Source: Cytobacillus oceanisediminis 2691
GTDB taxonomy: Bacteria > Bacillota > Bacilli > Bacillales > Cytobacillaceae
Direction: 5' to 3'
DNA length: 64,000 nt
NCBI RefSeq assembly: GCF_007678455.1
Contig: NZ_VEEP01000006.1
Span: 248,001-312,000 of the forward strand
Position numbers and translations under genes: made by a program
Part shown: piece after piece, positions 50,866-59,767 of the stretch
Position numbering within the stretch: the first letter of the stretch is position 1
How the letters are laid out: each line of letters opens with the position of its first letter
Notes under the pieces: generated by a model
What the model saw: the letters and a program-made list of their open reading frames with translations, nothing else
Database searches by the model: none
Told to the model about the DNA's origin: nothing

Positions 50866-52191
50866 TCATATCTCAGATTCCACTTCATTTTCCCAGAACA
50901 TATAAATCGCCAAAAACATATAGCACCAAATACCTATATTATTACTACTAAAAAACACCATTTCTCCCATACTAACTAGTATCGTAGCAATAGGTAAAAA
51001 AACAACAAATATAAAATTACTTTTGTTTACCCAAATTATTTTAATAAGATATGCTATGAAGATAAGAAAACCAAAAATACCACTAAATGAAAGTATTGAT
51101 AAAATTATATTTCCAGGTTCCACAATATAATTGGAATTAAATTCAAAAGATCTGAATGGTAAAACAGGAACCATGAACCCATTTCCAAACCATGGGTTAT
51201 TTAGAAAATTTGATGTCAAACCTTCAATTTGATTGACACGAGAGTTTAATAGTTCACCTTGTTCTTGACCTTTATATAAATAATTAACAAAAAATTCATT
51301 AAAATTGTTATTTAAAGGTAGTAAAATTACGCATATACTAAAAAATGATATAATAACCCTCTTTATAAGCTTATTAATTTTTATAAAAAATAAATAAATC
51401 AAAGTTAAAGTTAAACTGGATATTAACGCTGTTCTTGAAGCACTCAATATAATCATATAAAAAACTAATGCAAGTAATACAAATAAAAAACGCCTATTAA
51501 TATTTTTATTAGTTTGACCATATGAAAATACTAGAGCAATATATAAAACCATGAGTATCCCAAACATATTAGGCTGATTAGTTATTCCTTGAAAGGAAAC
51601 TCCAGTTCTTAAATAACCTAACGGTAAAAAAAGAAAGATTATTGAAGATATAAAAATCAAAGAATAAAGATTAAACAACCACTTTATCCAGTTAAAATTT
51701 TTATAGGTGTAGGCCACTCCAATTAAACATCCCAAAAAAATAATTACATAGCTAAACAGTTTAAATATAGCTACAATTGGTAAAGAACTAAAAACAAAAG
51801 CAATAACAATATTATAAATAGTAAACAGTATAACTAGTGAGGCAATTTTATTAATTTTCATCAATTCATTTTTGTTTAATTTGAAATATGAGAATAATAA
51901 ATAGATTGAACACCCAAAAAGAATAACCCATTTAAGGTTTTGCCAACTGTCAATAACAACAGCAACTCCTGGATTAATGACTGTTCTAAAAGTAATAATA
52001 TTTATTATTTTTATTGCTCCAATTTCTTTTTGCTTTAACAAAAATAGCAATAGAATTAATGATAGTAATAATGTAATTGAGTTTATAAAGCTAAATATTA
52101 TTAAACATATTAAAACTAACCACTCTAATGTTGACTTTTTAATTTTAATGTCTCGATTATTCTTTAATGAACTTGAATTACTAGTTAACAT
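50866..52191 (-). CDS. O-antigen/capsule polymerase, Wzy-like (O-antigen ligase family)
   Basis: A 441-residue membrane protein with about 11 spans and a large extracellular loop (GQEQGELLNSRVNQIEGLTSNFLNNPWFGNGF, about 315-345), the region that holds the NPWFGxG motif of Wzy/O-antigen ligase proteins. It would join repeat units on the cell surface. The gene overlaps the preceding glycosyltransferase by 11 nt. Confidence 0.83.
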   Translation of the reverse strand: MLTSNSSSLKNNRDIKIKKSTLEWLVLICLIIFSFINSITLLLSLILLLFLLKQKEIGAIKIINIITFRTVINPGVAVVIDSWQNLKWVILFGCSIYLLFSYFKLNKNELMKINKIASLVILFTIYNIVIAFVFSSLPIVAIFKLFSYVIIFLGCLIGVAYTYKNFNWIKWLFNLYSLIFISSIIFLFLPLGYLRTGVSFQGITNQPNMFGILMVLYIALVFSYGQTNKNINRRFLFVLLALVFYMIILSASRTALISSLTLTLIYLFFIKINKLIKRVIISFFSICVILLPLNNNFNEFFVNYLYKGQEQGELLNSRVNQIEGLTSNFLNNPWFGNGFMVPVLPFRSFEFNSNYIVEPGNIILSILSFSGIFGFLIFIAYLIKIIWVNKSNFIFVVFLPIATILVSMGEMVFFSSNNIGIWCYMFLAIYMFWENEVESEI

Positions 52192-53317
52192 ATACCCTAT
52201 CCTTATATAAAATTGACTTAAAAATACTTATATGTTCTTTTGCCATGTATTCAATTGTATATTTTTGTATCCTATCCAAACTTCTTTTTGACATCCTCTC
52301 AACAACACTATTATCTCTTAAGATCTCGTTTATTTTTAGTGAAAGTATATTACTATTATTAACGGGTACTATAAAGCCATTCTCATTGTTATTTATAAGT
52401 TCTAATCCTGCAACACATTTATTTGTTGTAATAATCGGCAAACCGTAGGCCATAGCCTCATTTATTACAAGTCCCCATATATCTTCTCTAGTCGGCAATA
52501 CAAATAAATCACTTGCCAAATAGTATTCTTTTAGCTCCTCCTTGGATTTAAAGCCAATAAAATATACGTTTGACAAGTTTAAATTGTTCTTTAAATCCAA
52601 ATACTCTTGTGTTGGTTCACCTCCGATAATATAAACGCCGTAATTTTCAGGAAGGGCTGCACAAGCGTTTAATAGAATATCAAAACCTTTTCTAGCTATA
52701 AACTGTCCCACAGATAGGATAATCTTATCTTCCTTAATGTCAAGCTTAGTCTTTATTTCCCTTTTTAAATTGTCATGAGGAGGACTTGCTAGAATATCTT
52801 TTTCTAATAAAGATGTGAAAGGATAAGTAAATACATTTTCTTTATTAGCCCCATAGTGAATAAGATAATTTGTAGTATGGTTCCCTGTACTTAACCAATA
52901 TGTTGCACTACTAATATAGTGTTCCTTTAGTAAATACTTGAATTTACTATCTTCCTTTATAATTCCACCATCAGTGTTTAAAATAAAAGGAATTTTTCTT
53001 TTCCGCAGTATTTTAATAGATAACATCCCTGTAGGAGTGCTATAACCACCCACTATAATAATGTCAAATAAATCTCTTTTTAAATATTTTGAAACACCAA
53101 AGCATAAGGCAGTATTTCTGTTTATTTTTTTCCCTTTTAAGAAGATAGCTTGAAAATTATCAAATTTATTATTGTACCAAGATAAATCCCTTTCATCTGA
53201 AGTTCCTCTTTCAAACAGTACAGTTAACTCACAATATTTACCTAACTCATTAAAAAAATCCACCCTATACGGTGAAGGAATATTAGCTAAAAAAAGCACC
53301 TTTATTTTATGGTTCAC
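52181..53317 (-). CDS. Glycosyltransferase family 4 protein
   Basis: A 378-residue GT-B enzyme. N-terminal LFLANIPSPYRVDFFNELGKYCELTVLFE is typical of GT4 enzymes of capsule clusters; the C-terminal donor domain has SVGQFIARKGFDILLNAC, IGFKSKEELKEYYLASDLFVLPTREDIWGLVINEAMAYGLPII with the conserved Glu pair (about 305-313). It adds one sugar from a nucleotide donor on the cytoplasmic side. Acceptor and donor are unknown. It overlaps the next gene by one base. Confidence 0.88.
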   Translation of the reverse strand: MNHKIKVLFLANIPSPYRVDFFNELGKYCELTVLFERGTSDERDLSWYNNKFDNFQAIFLKGKKINRNTALCFGVSKYLKRDLFDIIIVGGYSTPTGMLSIKILRKRKIPFILNTDGGIIKEDSKFKYLLKEHYISSATYWLSTGNHTTNYLIHYGANKENVFTYPFTSLLEKDILASPPHDNLKREIKTKLDIKEDKIILSVGQFIARKGFDILLNACAALPENYGVYIIGGEPTQEYLDLKNNLNLSNVYFIGFKSKEELKEYYLASDLFVLPTREDIWGLVINEAMAYGLPIITTNKCVAGLELINNNENGFIVPVNNSNILSLKINEILRDNSVVERMSKRSLDRIQKYTIEYMAKEHISIFKSILYKDRVYVN

Positions 53318-54483
53318 TAAAATGCACTCCTTTCGCTATTAAACATGTCTATATGTTCTTTTATGGATAATTGTTGTTCCACTTTACTAACACCATATCT
53401 ATACGCATTAATAGAGGTTAATCTATATTCTTTATCCTTCATATATAAGTATTGTTTAATGGCCCCAATAAACCCTTCTTGATTTTCTAGCGCGATATCA
53501 TGACCAACCTCTAGTTCTTCTAAATCCCTCCATGGTGTTTGATCACTCGTAATTACTGGACATCCCGATAAGAAAGCCTCCTGTATTACATGTCCAAAAT
53601 TTTCACCCTTTGTTGGAAATAGAAAGATATGATAATTGGATAAAATCTTTATCACCTCACTATAATCAACAGGACCTTTATAATTAACAATTATTTTTTC
53701 GCTTAAGTTTCCGCTAATCGATAAACATTCATCCCAATAATTCCTGTCCTCAAGTGGACCATAAATATCAAAAACGATTTCTTCATATGAAACTTCATTA
53801 TTATCTATTAATTGAAGTAAGCGTAAAGAATAATCTATATTCTTGATTTTAGAAATTCGAGATACTGTTGCTATTTTTAAATACCCTGATTTTTTCTCCC
53901 TCACAGATTTACCTACTTCTAAATCACCACTTATAATATTCTCTGCTATATTTATCTTGTTATTATTTCCAAGTACATTTAGGATATCTTGTTTATCATT
54001 TTTTGAAGTACATGTATAAGAAAGATTCCTTGATACCTTAAGTAATTTATATATCTTTAAAAAGAATTTCTTTTTTGCCGATTTAATTGCTAAAGCACCT
54101 GATGAGAATTCTCCTCGTGGAGCCACTATAACAGGCTTTTTTATGATATTTAGATATTTTAGCATCTGTATAATTATAGATTTTTTAGAAAAAAAACTGC
54201 TTGTATATACTAAATCATAATCTATCTCTTTTAGTATAAACCTTATATATTTAAATTCTTTTCCTTTTGGAACATAAAACACTCTTGCTTTACCTACTTG
54301 ATTCCATGAACCTATTTCAACATCATTATAGATTTCTTTCGCATTAAGATCTCTGTCCCCAGTAACAACATAAAAATTAAAATAATCACTTAAAGTTTCC
54401 ACAAGATTTAATAAAGACTTAACCGGTCCTCCAAAATACTTTCCAGGTAAATATGGACCTATTATTAATACATTTTTTTTCAT
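53317..54483 (-). CDS. Glycosyltransferase family 4 protein
   Basis: A 388-residue GT-B enzyme. N-terminal GPYLPGKYFGGPVKSLLNLVETL, VYTSSFFSKKSIIIQML and PRGEFSSGALAIKSAKKKFF are typical of WcaI/GT4 enzymes; the donor domain has TVSRISKIKNIDYSLRLLQL, YHIFLFPTKGENFGHVIQEAFLSGCPVI with the E-x7-E motif (about 306-316). It acts in repeat-unit assembly. It is preceded by a pseudogene region. Confidence 0.88.
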   Translation of the reverse strand: MKKNVLIIGPYLPGKYFGGPVKSLLNLVETLSDYFNFYVVTGDRDLNAKEIYNDVEIGSWNQVGKARVFYVPKGKEFKYIRFILKEIDYDLVYTSSFFSKKSIIIQMLKYLNIIKKPVIVAPRGEFSSGALAIKSAKKKFFLKIYKLLKVSRNLSYTCTSKNDKQDILNVLGNNNKINIAENIISGDLEVGKSVREKKSGYLKIATVSRISKIKNIDYSLRLLQLIDNNEVSYEEIVFDIYGPLEDRNYWDECLSISGNLSEKIIVNYKGPVDYSEVIKILSNYHIFLFPTKGENFGHVIQEAFLSGCPVITSDQTPWRDLEELEVGHDIALENQEGFIGAIKQYLYMKDKEYRLTSINAYRYGVSKVEQQLSIKEHIDMFNSERSAF

Positions 54484-54600
54484 GTATACAACTACTTTCT
54501 TTCCAAATTCAAAAAGTAATATAGCATATAGCTAACCTAATTCTCCTGCTCTTTAGCTATTACATCTTCCTTTCATATACCTTATTTTCAAAAGGAGCAT

Positions 54601-55225
54601 CTATTGATGTGGTTTTTTTAAAGTTGCAGCTACTTCATTATTAATAAAGTCAATGTTTAAAATTCCATCTTTATAAAAATTCCGTATATCTTTTAAATTC
54701 ATTTCTCTAAAACAATCATTTTGGAGTGCAACAATTAAATCTAGTAACTCTTCCACATTTTTCAATTTAATTTCATATTCCTTAAATACTTCTTTTTGTT
54801 CAACTAACGGCTCTACTACCATAACTTAGACGCCGTAATCATCTCCATATTATAATTCCGGCTCTTTTTCCAATATAGGTATACGAATATCTTCAGTTCC
54901 TCCAGTATAAACAGCCGATTCATACACCGATTGAACCTTTTGTTAACTTACGGCATTCCATTTTACTTGTATCAATTACAGGAGATGGTCTTAAATTTTT
55001 ATTTGAATTTATAGGAGTTGGTACAGCAACAACATGAAAGCTATATCTTTCCCTTTTCGCTAGTAAAAACTACCGAAGTCAATTTTTATGTTTCATTATC
55101 ACTTCATACGTCTTTTCCATTACTATAGCAGGGTATTTTATCACGATAATATCAAAACCAATGACATGTGTCTTTTTAGCAAAGGCTACAGCTAGAGGCA
55201 TACTACATATTTTAATTAGCTTCAT
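54601..55225 (-). pseudogene. UDP-N-acetylhexosamine dehydrogenase (VipA/WecC family), inactivated
   Basis: Three pieces of one nucleotide-sugar dehydrogenase are readable in order on the minus strand. Start at ATG 55223-55225: MKLIKICSMPLAVAFAKK, then HVIGFDI (Rossmann domain). Middle at about 54855-55050: FHVVAVPTPINSNKNLRPSP, a frameshift, then VYESAVYTGGTEDIRIPILE. End at 54601-54822: VEPLVEQKEVFKEYEIKLKN, then FREMNLKDIRNFYKDGIL, matching the C-terminal domain. The region holds about 625 bp where a complete gene needs about 1,275, so large internal deletions as well as frameshifts have occurred, including loss of the catalytic Cys region. The enzyme would have made a UDP-HexNAc uronic acid. 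Confidence 0.8.
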
Positions 55226-55236
55226 ATAAATTCACT

Positions 55237-56367
55237 TTATTTACTCGTCCCCCAGACAACCCTATTTACATAGTCTGTATATGACAATATAATCCTAAGT
55301 ACCTTATCCGATACATTAGGCATACTATAGTCTCCTACAACTCTTAATGTACCTTTTTCTTGTGTTTCTAATATTTCTAATCCCTGAAAAATTCTTTCCT
55401 TATTTAAACCTACCATCATAACTGATGCTTCTTCCATAGCTTCTGGTCTTTCATGAGCTTGTCTAATGTTTAACGCACTAAAACCAAGAATAGAAGATTC
55501 TTCACTTATTGTTCCACTATCACTAAGTACTGCTTTAGCTTTAATTTGAAGTTTTACATAATCATTAAATCCTAAAGGTTTCATAGTTTTCACTAATGGA
55601 CTAAACTCTATCCCTTTAGCTTCAATCATCTTTCTTGTTCTAGGGTGTGTACTTACAATAATAGGCATATTATATTTTTCTGCAATCGCATTTAAACAAT
55701 CAACTAAATCTAAGAAATTAATTTCCGAATTAATATTTTCTTCTCTATGAGCAGATACTACAAAGTATTTTCCTTCATCTAAATCCAATCTTTCTAGTAC
55801 ATCTGATTTTTCAATGTCGTCTTTTCTAGAATTAAGAACCTCAAACATAGGGCTTCCAGTTTTAATAATTCGATCTGAAGGAAAACCTTCTCTAAGAAGA
55901 TATTCTCTAGCTATATCACTATAAGTTAAGTTAATATCGGCTGTATGATCTACTATTTTGCGATTGGTTTCTTCTGGTACCCTTTGGTCAAAACATCTAT
56001 TTCCCGCTTCCATATGAAAAATCGGGATTTGCCTTCTTTTAGCTGCAATTGCAGTTAAACAACTGTTTGTATCACCAAGAACCAAGAAAGCATCTGGTTT
56101 TACCTCTTCAAATATCGGATCAATTTTAACCAGAATATTTCCGATAGTTTCTACTGCCGTTCCCGTAGCAGCATTAAGAAAATAATCTGGTTTCTTTAAA
56201 TTAAAATCCTTAAAAAATACCTCATTTAATTCATAATCATAATTTTGTCCCGTATGGACAAGTGTATGTTCAATAGCACCTGATTCCTCTAATTTATTTA
56301 TAACTGCTGACAATCTTATAATTTCCGGTCTAGTACCAACGACTGTCATAACCTTTAATTTTTGCAT
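55237..56367 (-). CDS. capG: UDP-N-acetylglucosamine 2-epimerase-like enzyme, CapG type (UDP-L-FucNAc synthesis)
   Basis: A 376-residue non-hydrolysing epimerase. Motifs: VVGTRPEIIRLSAVINKL (about 6-23), LVHTGQNYDYELNEVFF, VLGDTNSCLTAIAAKRRQIPIFHMEAGNR (about 94-122), VPEETNRKIVDHTADI, SAHREENINS, and LSDSGTISEESSILGFSALNIRQAHERPEAMEEA. Directly following capE and capF homologues, it probably performs the 2-epimerisation that gives UDP-N-acetyl-L-fucosamine, rather than making UDP-ManNAc. It is separated from the CapF gene by 3 nt. Confidence 0.88.
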   Translation of the reverse strand: MQKLKVMTVVGTRPEIIRLSAVINKLEESGAIEHTLVHTGQNYDYELNEVFFKDFNLKKPDYFLNAATGTAVETIGNILVKIDPIFEEVKPDAFLVLGDTNSCLTAIAAKRRQIPIFHMEAGNRCFDQRVPEETNRKIVDHTADINLTYSDIAREYLLREGFPSDRIIKTGSPMFEVLNSRKDDIEKSDVLERLDLDEGKYFVVSAHREENINSEINFLDLVDCLNAIAEKYNMPIIVSTHPRTRKMIEAKGIEFSPLVKTMKPLGFNDYVKLQIKAKAVLSDSGTISEESSILGFSALNIRQAHERPEAMEEASVMMVGLNKERIFQGLEILETQEKGTLRVVGDYSMPNVSDKVLRIILSYTDYVNRVVWGTSK

Positions 56368-56370
56368 TAA

Positions 56371-57480
56371 TTATACCTCCACGAAATAAGTGTCTGGCTT
56401 TTCTGGGTCAAAGCATTCATTTGCCCACATAACTGTTACTAGATCACTTTCTCCCACGTTTACAATTGAGTGTGTATATCCGGTAGGAATATCTACAACC
56501 TGTAGCTTTTCTCCACTTACTCTATACTCAATAATATTCTCAGAATCTATTTTTCTGAACCGAATCAAACCCTCACCACTAACAACTAAAAATTTCTCAT
56601 TTTTAGTATGATGCCAATGGTTTCCTTTCGTGATACCTGGCTTTGATACATTTACAGAAACTTGTCCACTTTCAGGGGTTCTTATAAACTCTGTAAAAGA
56701 GCCTCTTTGATCGGAATTCATTTTAAGATCATAAGAAAACTGATCTTCTGGTAAAAAGCTTAAGTAGGTACTATAAAGCTTTTTATTTAGAGCATCCTCC
56801 ATATTAGGGATACTTAAATTTGTTCTGCTTTCTTTAAAACTCTTAATAAGGTTCGCTAAATCTCCAAGTTTAATATTATGTGTTATAGGCACAACACAGA
56901 AATTATCTTGCATAGTGGCATTTCCCTCAAGAGCTCTTAAAAACTCCTTTAATACGTCATCTATATAACAAAGAGTAAGCTCTGCATCCGGATTGTTTAT
57001 CTGAATATCTATGCCATTAGCTATATTATGGCAGAATGTAGCTACCACGGTATTATAGTTAGGTTTGCTCCACTTACCAAATAAATTGGGAAGTCGATAA
57101 ACATATACTTTAGCATCTGTTTCATAGTAATAATTAAAAAACAAATTCTCTCCAGCCTTCTTACTTATTCCATATGGATTATCCTTTTCTGCTTGAATAG
57201 AAGAAGTAAGAAGAACGGGAGCTTTATTTTTATGTTTCTTTAATAGCTCTAGTAATTGAGAAGTTAATTCAAAATTACCTTCCATAAATTCCTTTTCATC
57301 TTTTGGTCTATTGACCCCAGCTAAATGAAAGACAAAATCGCAATTTTTAGTATACTCCTCAAGTAGTAATAGATTACTTTCCCTAGTAAACTCAAATATA
57401 TCGTTATAACCGTTGTTTTTAAGCTCTGCTATTAGGTTTTTTCCTACAAACCCTTTTGCCCCTGTAACAAGAATATTCAT
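56371..57480 (-). CDS. capF: CapF-type bifunctional epimerase/reductase with C-terminal cupin
   Basis: A 369-residue fusion protein. N-terminal extended SDR domain: GAKGFVGKNLIAELKNNGY (about 7-25), FHLAGVNRPKDEKEFMEGN, SSIQAEKDNPYGISKKAGE with YxxxK, NLFGKWSKPNYNTVVATFCHNIANG. C-terminal cupin of about 120 residues with the zinc-binding HWHHTKNEKFLVVSGEGLI (about 290-308), DIPTGYTHSIVNVG. In S. aureus CapF the cupin epimerises C3 and the SDR reduces C4. The full two-domain length agrees. It is placed between CapE and CapG genes. Confidence 0.93.
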   Translation of the reverse strand: MNILVTGAKGFVGKNLIAELKNNGYNDIFEFTRESNLLLLEEYTKNCDFVFHLAGVNRPKDEKEFMEGNFELTSQLLELLKKHKNKAPVLLTSSIQAEKDNPYGISKKAGENLFFNYYYETDAKVYVYRLPNLFGKWSKPNYNTVVATFCHNIANGIDIQINNPDAELTLCYIDDVLKEFLRALEGNATMQDNFCVVPITHNIKLGDLANLIKSFKESRTNLSIPNMEDALNKKLYSTYLSFLPEDQFSYDLKMNSDQRGSFTEFIRTPESGQVSVNVSKPGITKGNHWHHTKNEKFLVVSGEGLIRFRKIDSENIIEYRVSGEKLQVVDIPTGYTHSIVNVGESDLVTVMWANECFDPEKPDTYFVEV

Positions 57481-57496
57481 AATCCAATACCACCCT

Positions 57497-58534
57497 TTAA
57501 TTCATTACGGGAACTTTTTTATTCCATTCTTTTAATTCATTTTGTATATAATCTAATTTAAGTAGTGTTTCTTTAATTTGTTCAATAGTAAGGATTTGTG
57601 TATTATCCGAGTTATACTCTTCTACACTAGTGAGCTTTTTATCTCCCTCCGCAAAATACTTATCATAGTTAAGATTTCTTTGATCAACAGGAACTCTATA
57701 GAAGCCAGGTAAATCTTCAGCTTTTACATATTCCTCTTTGGTAAGAAGTGTTTCATAACGCTTTTCTCCATGACGAGTTCCAATAATTTTTATTTCATTA
57801 TCCGCGTTAAATAATTCTTTAACAGCTTGAGCAAGATCTCCAATAGTGCTAGCTGGAGATTTTTGAACCATGATATCCCCTGCCTCAGCATTATGGAATG
57901 CAAACACTACTAATTCTACTGCTTCTTCTAAACTCATGAGAAATCTTGTCATATTAGGATCAGTTACTGTTAAAGGCTGACCACTTTTAATTTGTTCAAT
58001 AAACAAAGGTATAACCGATCCACGTGAAGCCATCACATTACCATATCTAGTTCCACAAATTAGTGTCCTATCAGGATCAACAGTTTTCGATTTAGCGACA
58101 AATACTTTTTCCATCATTGCTTTTGAAATCCCCATAGCATTAATTGGGTAAGCTGCTTTATCCGTTGAAAGACAAATTACTTTTTTTACTCCATACTCAA
58201 TTGCGGCAGTTAACACATTTTCAGTACCCATTACATTAGTTTTTACGGCTTCAAGAGGGAAGAACTCGCATGATGGAACCTGCTTTAATGCTGCTGCATG
58301 AAAAATATAATCGACCCCATGCATAGCGTTTTTTACACTGGCTATGTCTCTCACATCACCAAGATAAAACTTTAACTTATCATTTTTATAAAGCTTCCTC
58401 ATATCATCTTGCTTCTTCTCGTCTCTTGAAAAGATACGAATTTCCTTTATGTCTGTATCTAGAAATCTTTGCATTACAGCATTACCAAAAGAACCAGTGC
58501 CACCAGTTATTAATAAAATTTTATCTTTAAACAT
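57497..58534 (-). CDS. capE: UDP-N-acetylglucosamine 4,6-dehydratase (5-inverting), CapE
   Basis: About 345 residues from the ATG at 58532-58534 (AGAGGT seven bases upstream); six extra upstream codons are in frame but lack a site. Extended SDR: LITGGTGSFGNAVMQRFL (about 8-25), RIFSRDEKKQDDMRKLY, YLGDVRDIASVKNAM, AAALKQVPSCEFFPLEAVKTNV, and the catalytic region LSTDKAAYPINAMGISKAMMEK. TRYGNVMASRGSVIPLF and MTRFLMSLEEAVEL follow. It starts the pathway to UDP-L-FucNAc from UDP-GlcNAc. With capF and capG downstream the assignment to CapE is secure. Confidence 0.95.
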   Translation of the reverse strand: MFKDKILLITGGTGSFGNAVMQRFLDTDIKEIRIFSRDEKKQDDMRKLYKNDKLKFYLGDVRDIASVKNAMHGVDYIFHAAALKQVPSCEFFPLEAVKTNVMGTENVLTAAIEYGVKKVICLSTDKAAYPINAMGISKAMMEKVFVAKSKTVDPDRTLICGTRYGNVMASRGSVIPLFIEQIKSGQPLTVTDPNMTRFLMSLEEAVELVVFAFHNAEAGDIMVQKSPASTIGDLAQAVKELFNADNEIKIIGTRHGEKRYETLLTKEEYVKAEDLPGFYRVPVDQRNLNYDKYFAEGDKKLTSVEEYNSDNTQILTIEQIKETLLKLDYIQNELKEWNKKVPVMN

Positions 58535-58553
58535 GCACTTACCTCTTTTCATT

Positions 58554-59765
58554 TTATTTAAAATGACTCATTATAATTTCATACGAATGCTTGCTTGTAT
58601 AGTTTACTTCTAAATACCTTCTACCCTTAACACCCATTTGGGTTCTTAATTTTTTATCACATAACAGCTGCACTTTTTTATCAAATTGTTCAACACTCTT
58701 ACTTTCACACCAAAAACCAAATTTTCCTTGTTCAATAATGTCCCCAATATCTGTGTTTACATCTGTCGCAGCTAAGATAGGCATTGATGCTTGCATATAG
58801 GAGAGGAGTCTTGAGGGAAAATTCGGTATTGTAAACCTCTTATCAAGAAATATTAATCCTACATCACATGAATTCGCTAAAGTTTCATAATCCTCTTTTG
58901 GTAAATAAGAGAATAGCTGTGCATTAGTTACTTTTTCTCTTTTAAAAAAATTCTTAAGTTTAGTAAACTCTGTCCCGGACCCGGCTATTACAAAGTAAAC
59001 CTGATCATTTGTTTTATTAGAATCCAAGCACTCTATCAAAAAGTCAATCCCCTGTGGTTTTCCGAGATTTCCTCCATAAATAAACACTGTTTTGTTAAGT
59101 GGTATTTTATACTTTTGCTTAATTTCTTCTATTTTTCTCTCATTTTTCTCTACAGGGAGCGGTTCTATTGTATTAGGACATACTTCAACAATATTGGGGG
59201 ATATTTCAGGATTATGTTCTAACAAGAAATCAACATTTGCTTGTGACATACACCCGATATAATCTGATAATTCATATAACCTTTTTTCCTTTGCCCTAAA
59301 ATAATTATATAGAACGCTCTTCATTCCAGTTTTACTTAGCATCCCAAGGTCTACTGCATTTTGTGGGAAAATGTCTTTTAATAAAAGATATGTTTTTGCA
59401 TTATCACGTATTTTAAGATATTCAATTGTACTTACCAATGTAATTGGGGGTGTCGAGTAAAGTATCAAGTCAAACCTTATATTATTTAAATGCTTACTTA
59501 TTGCAGACTTATAGTTTCTTTCAAGCATTAAAGTAGAAATACCTTTTTCAACAACATTTGATTTTTGAATATTCCCTACCTTAACTTTTAATATCTTACA
59601 TATATCTTCTTCTATTATATGAGTAGGGTTATTGGTTCTTCTCTCACTAGGACTTACAATATACACATTATGACCATTATTAATAAATTCTCTCAACATA
59701 TCAGTATAAATTGTACTTTCATATATAGAATTAATATTACTTAGTGTCAAAAATAAAATATTCAT
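58554..59765 (-). CDS. Glycosyltransferase family 4, WbuB-like (probable L-FucNAc transferase)
   Basis: A 403-residue GT-B enzyme. N-terminal NILFLTLSNINSIYESTIYTDMLREFINNGHNVYIVSPSERR, LLLKDIFPQNAVDLGML; donor domain VFIYGGNLGKPQGIDFLIECL, LFSYLPKEDYETLANSCDVGLIFLDKRFTIPNFPSRLLSYMQASMPIL. This is the pattern of WbuB/GT4 proteins that transfer N-acetyl-L-fucosamine, and the enzymes making that donor follow directly (capE/F/G). Transfer of L-FucNAc is therefore likely but not proven. Confidence 0.85.
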   Translation of the reverse strand: MNILFLTLSNINSIYESTIYTDMLREFINNGHNVYIVSPSERRTNNPTHIIEEDICKILKVKVGNIQKSNVVEKGISTLMLERNYKSAISKHLNNIRFDLILYSTPPITLVSTIEYLKIRDNAKTYLLLKDIFPQNAVDLGMLSKTGMKSVLYNYFRAKEKRLYELSDYIGCMSQANVDFLLEHNPEISPNIVEVCPNTIEPLPVEKNERKIEEIKQKYKIPLNKTVFIYGGNLGKPQGIDFLIECLDSNKTNDQVYFVIAGSGTEFTKLKNFFKREKVTNAQLFSYLPKEDYETLANSCDVGLIFLDKRFTIPNFPSRLLSYMQASMPILAATDVNTDIGDIIEQGKFGFWCESKSVEQFDKKVQLLCDKKLRTQMGVKGRRYLEVNYTSKHSYEIIMSHFK

Positions 59766-59767
59766 GA

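Noticed and set aside
54601-54822. Independent small gene of 73 codons
   Set aside because: Its sequence matches the C-terminal domain of nucleotide-sugar dehydrogenases whose other pieces lie just upstream, so it is a pseudogene part.
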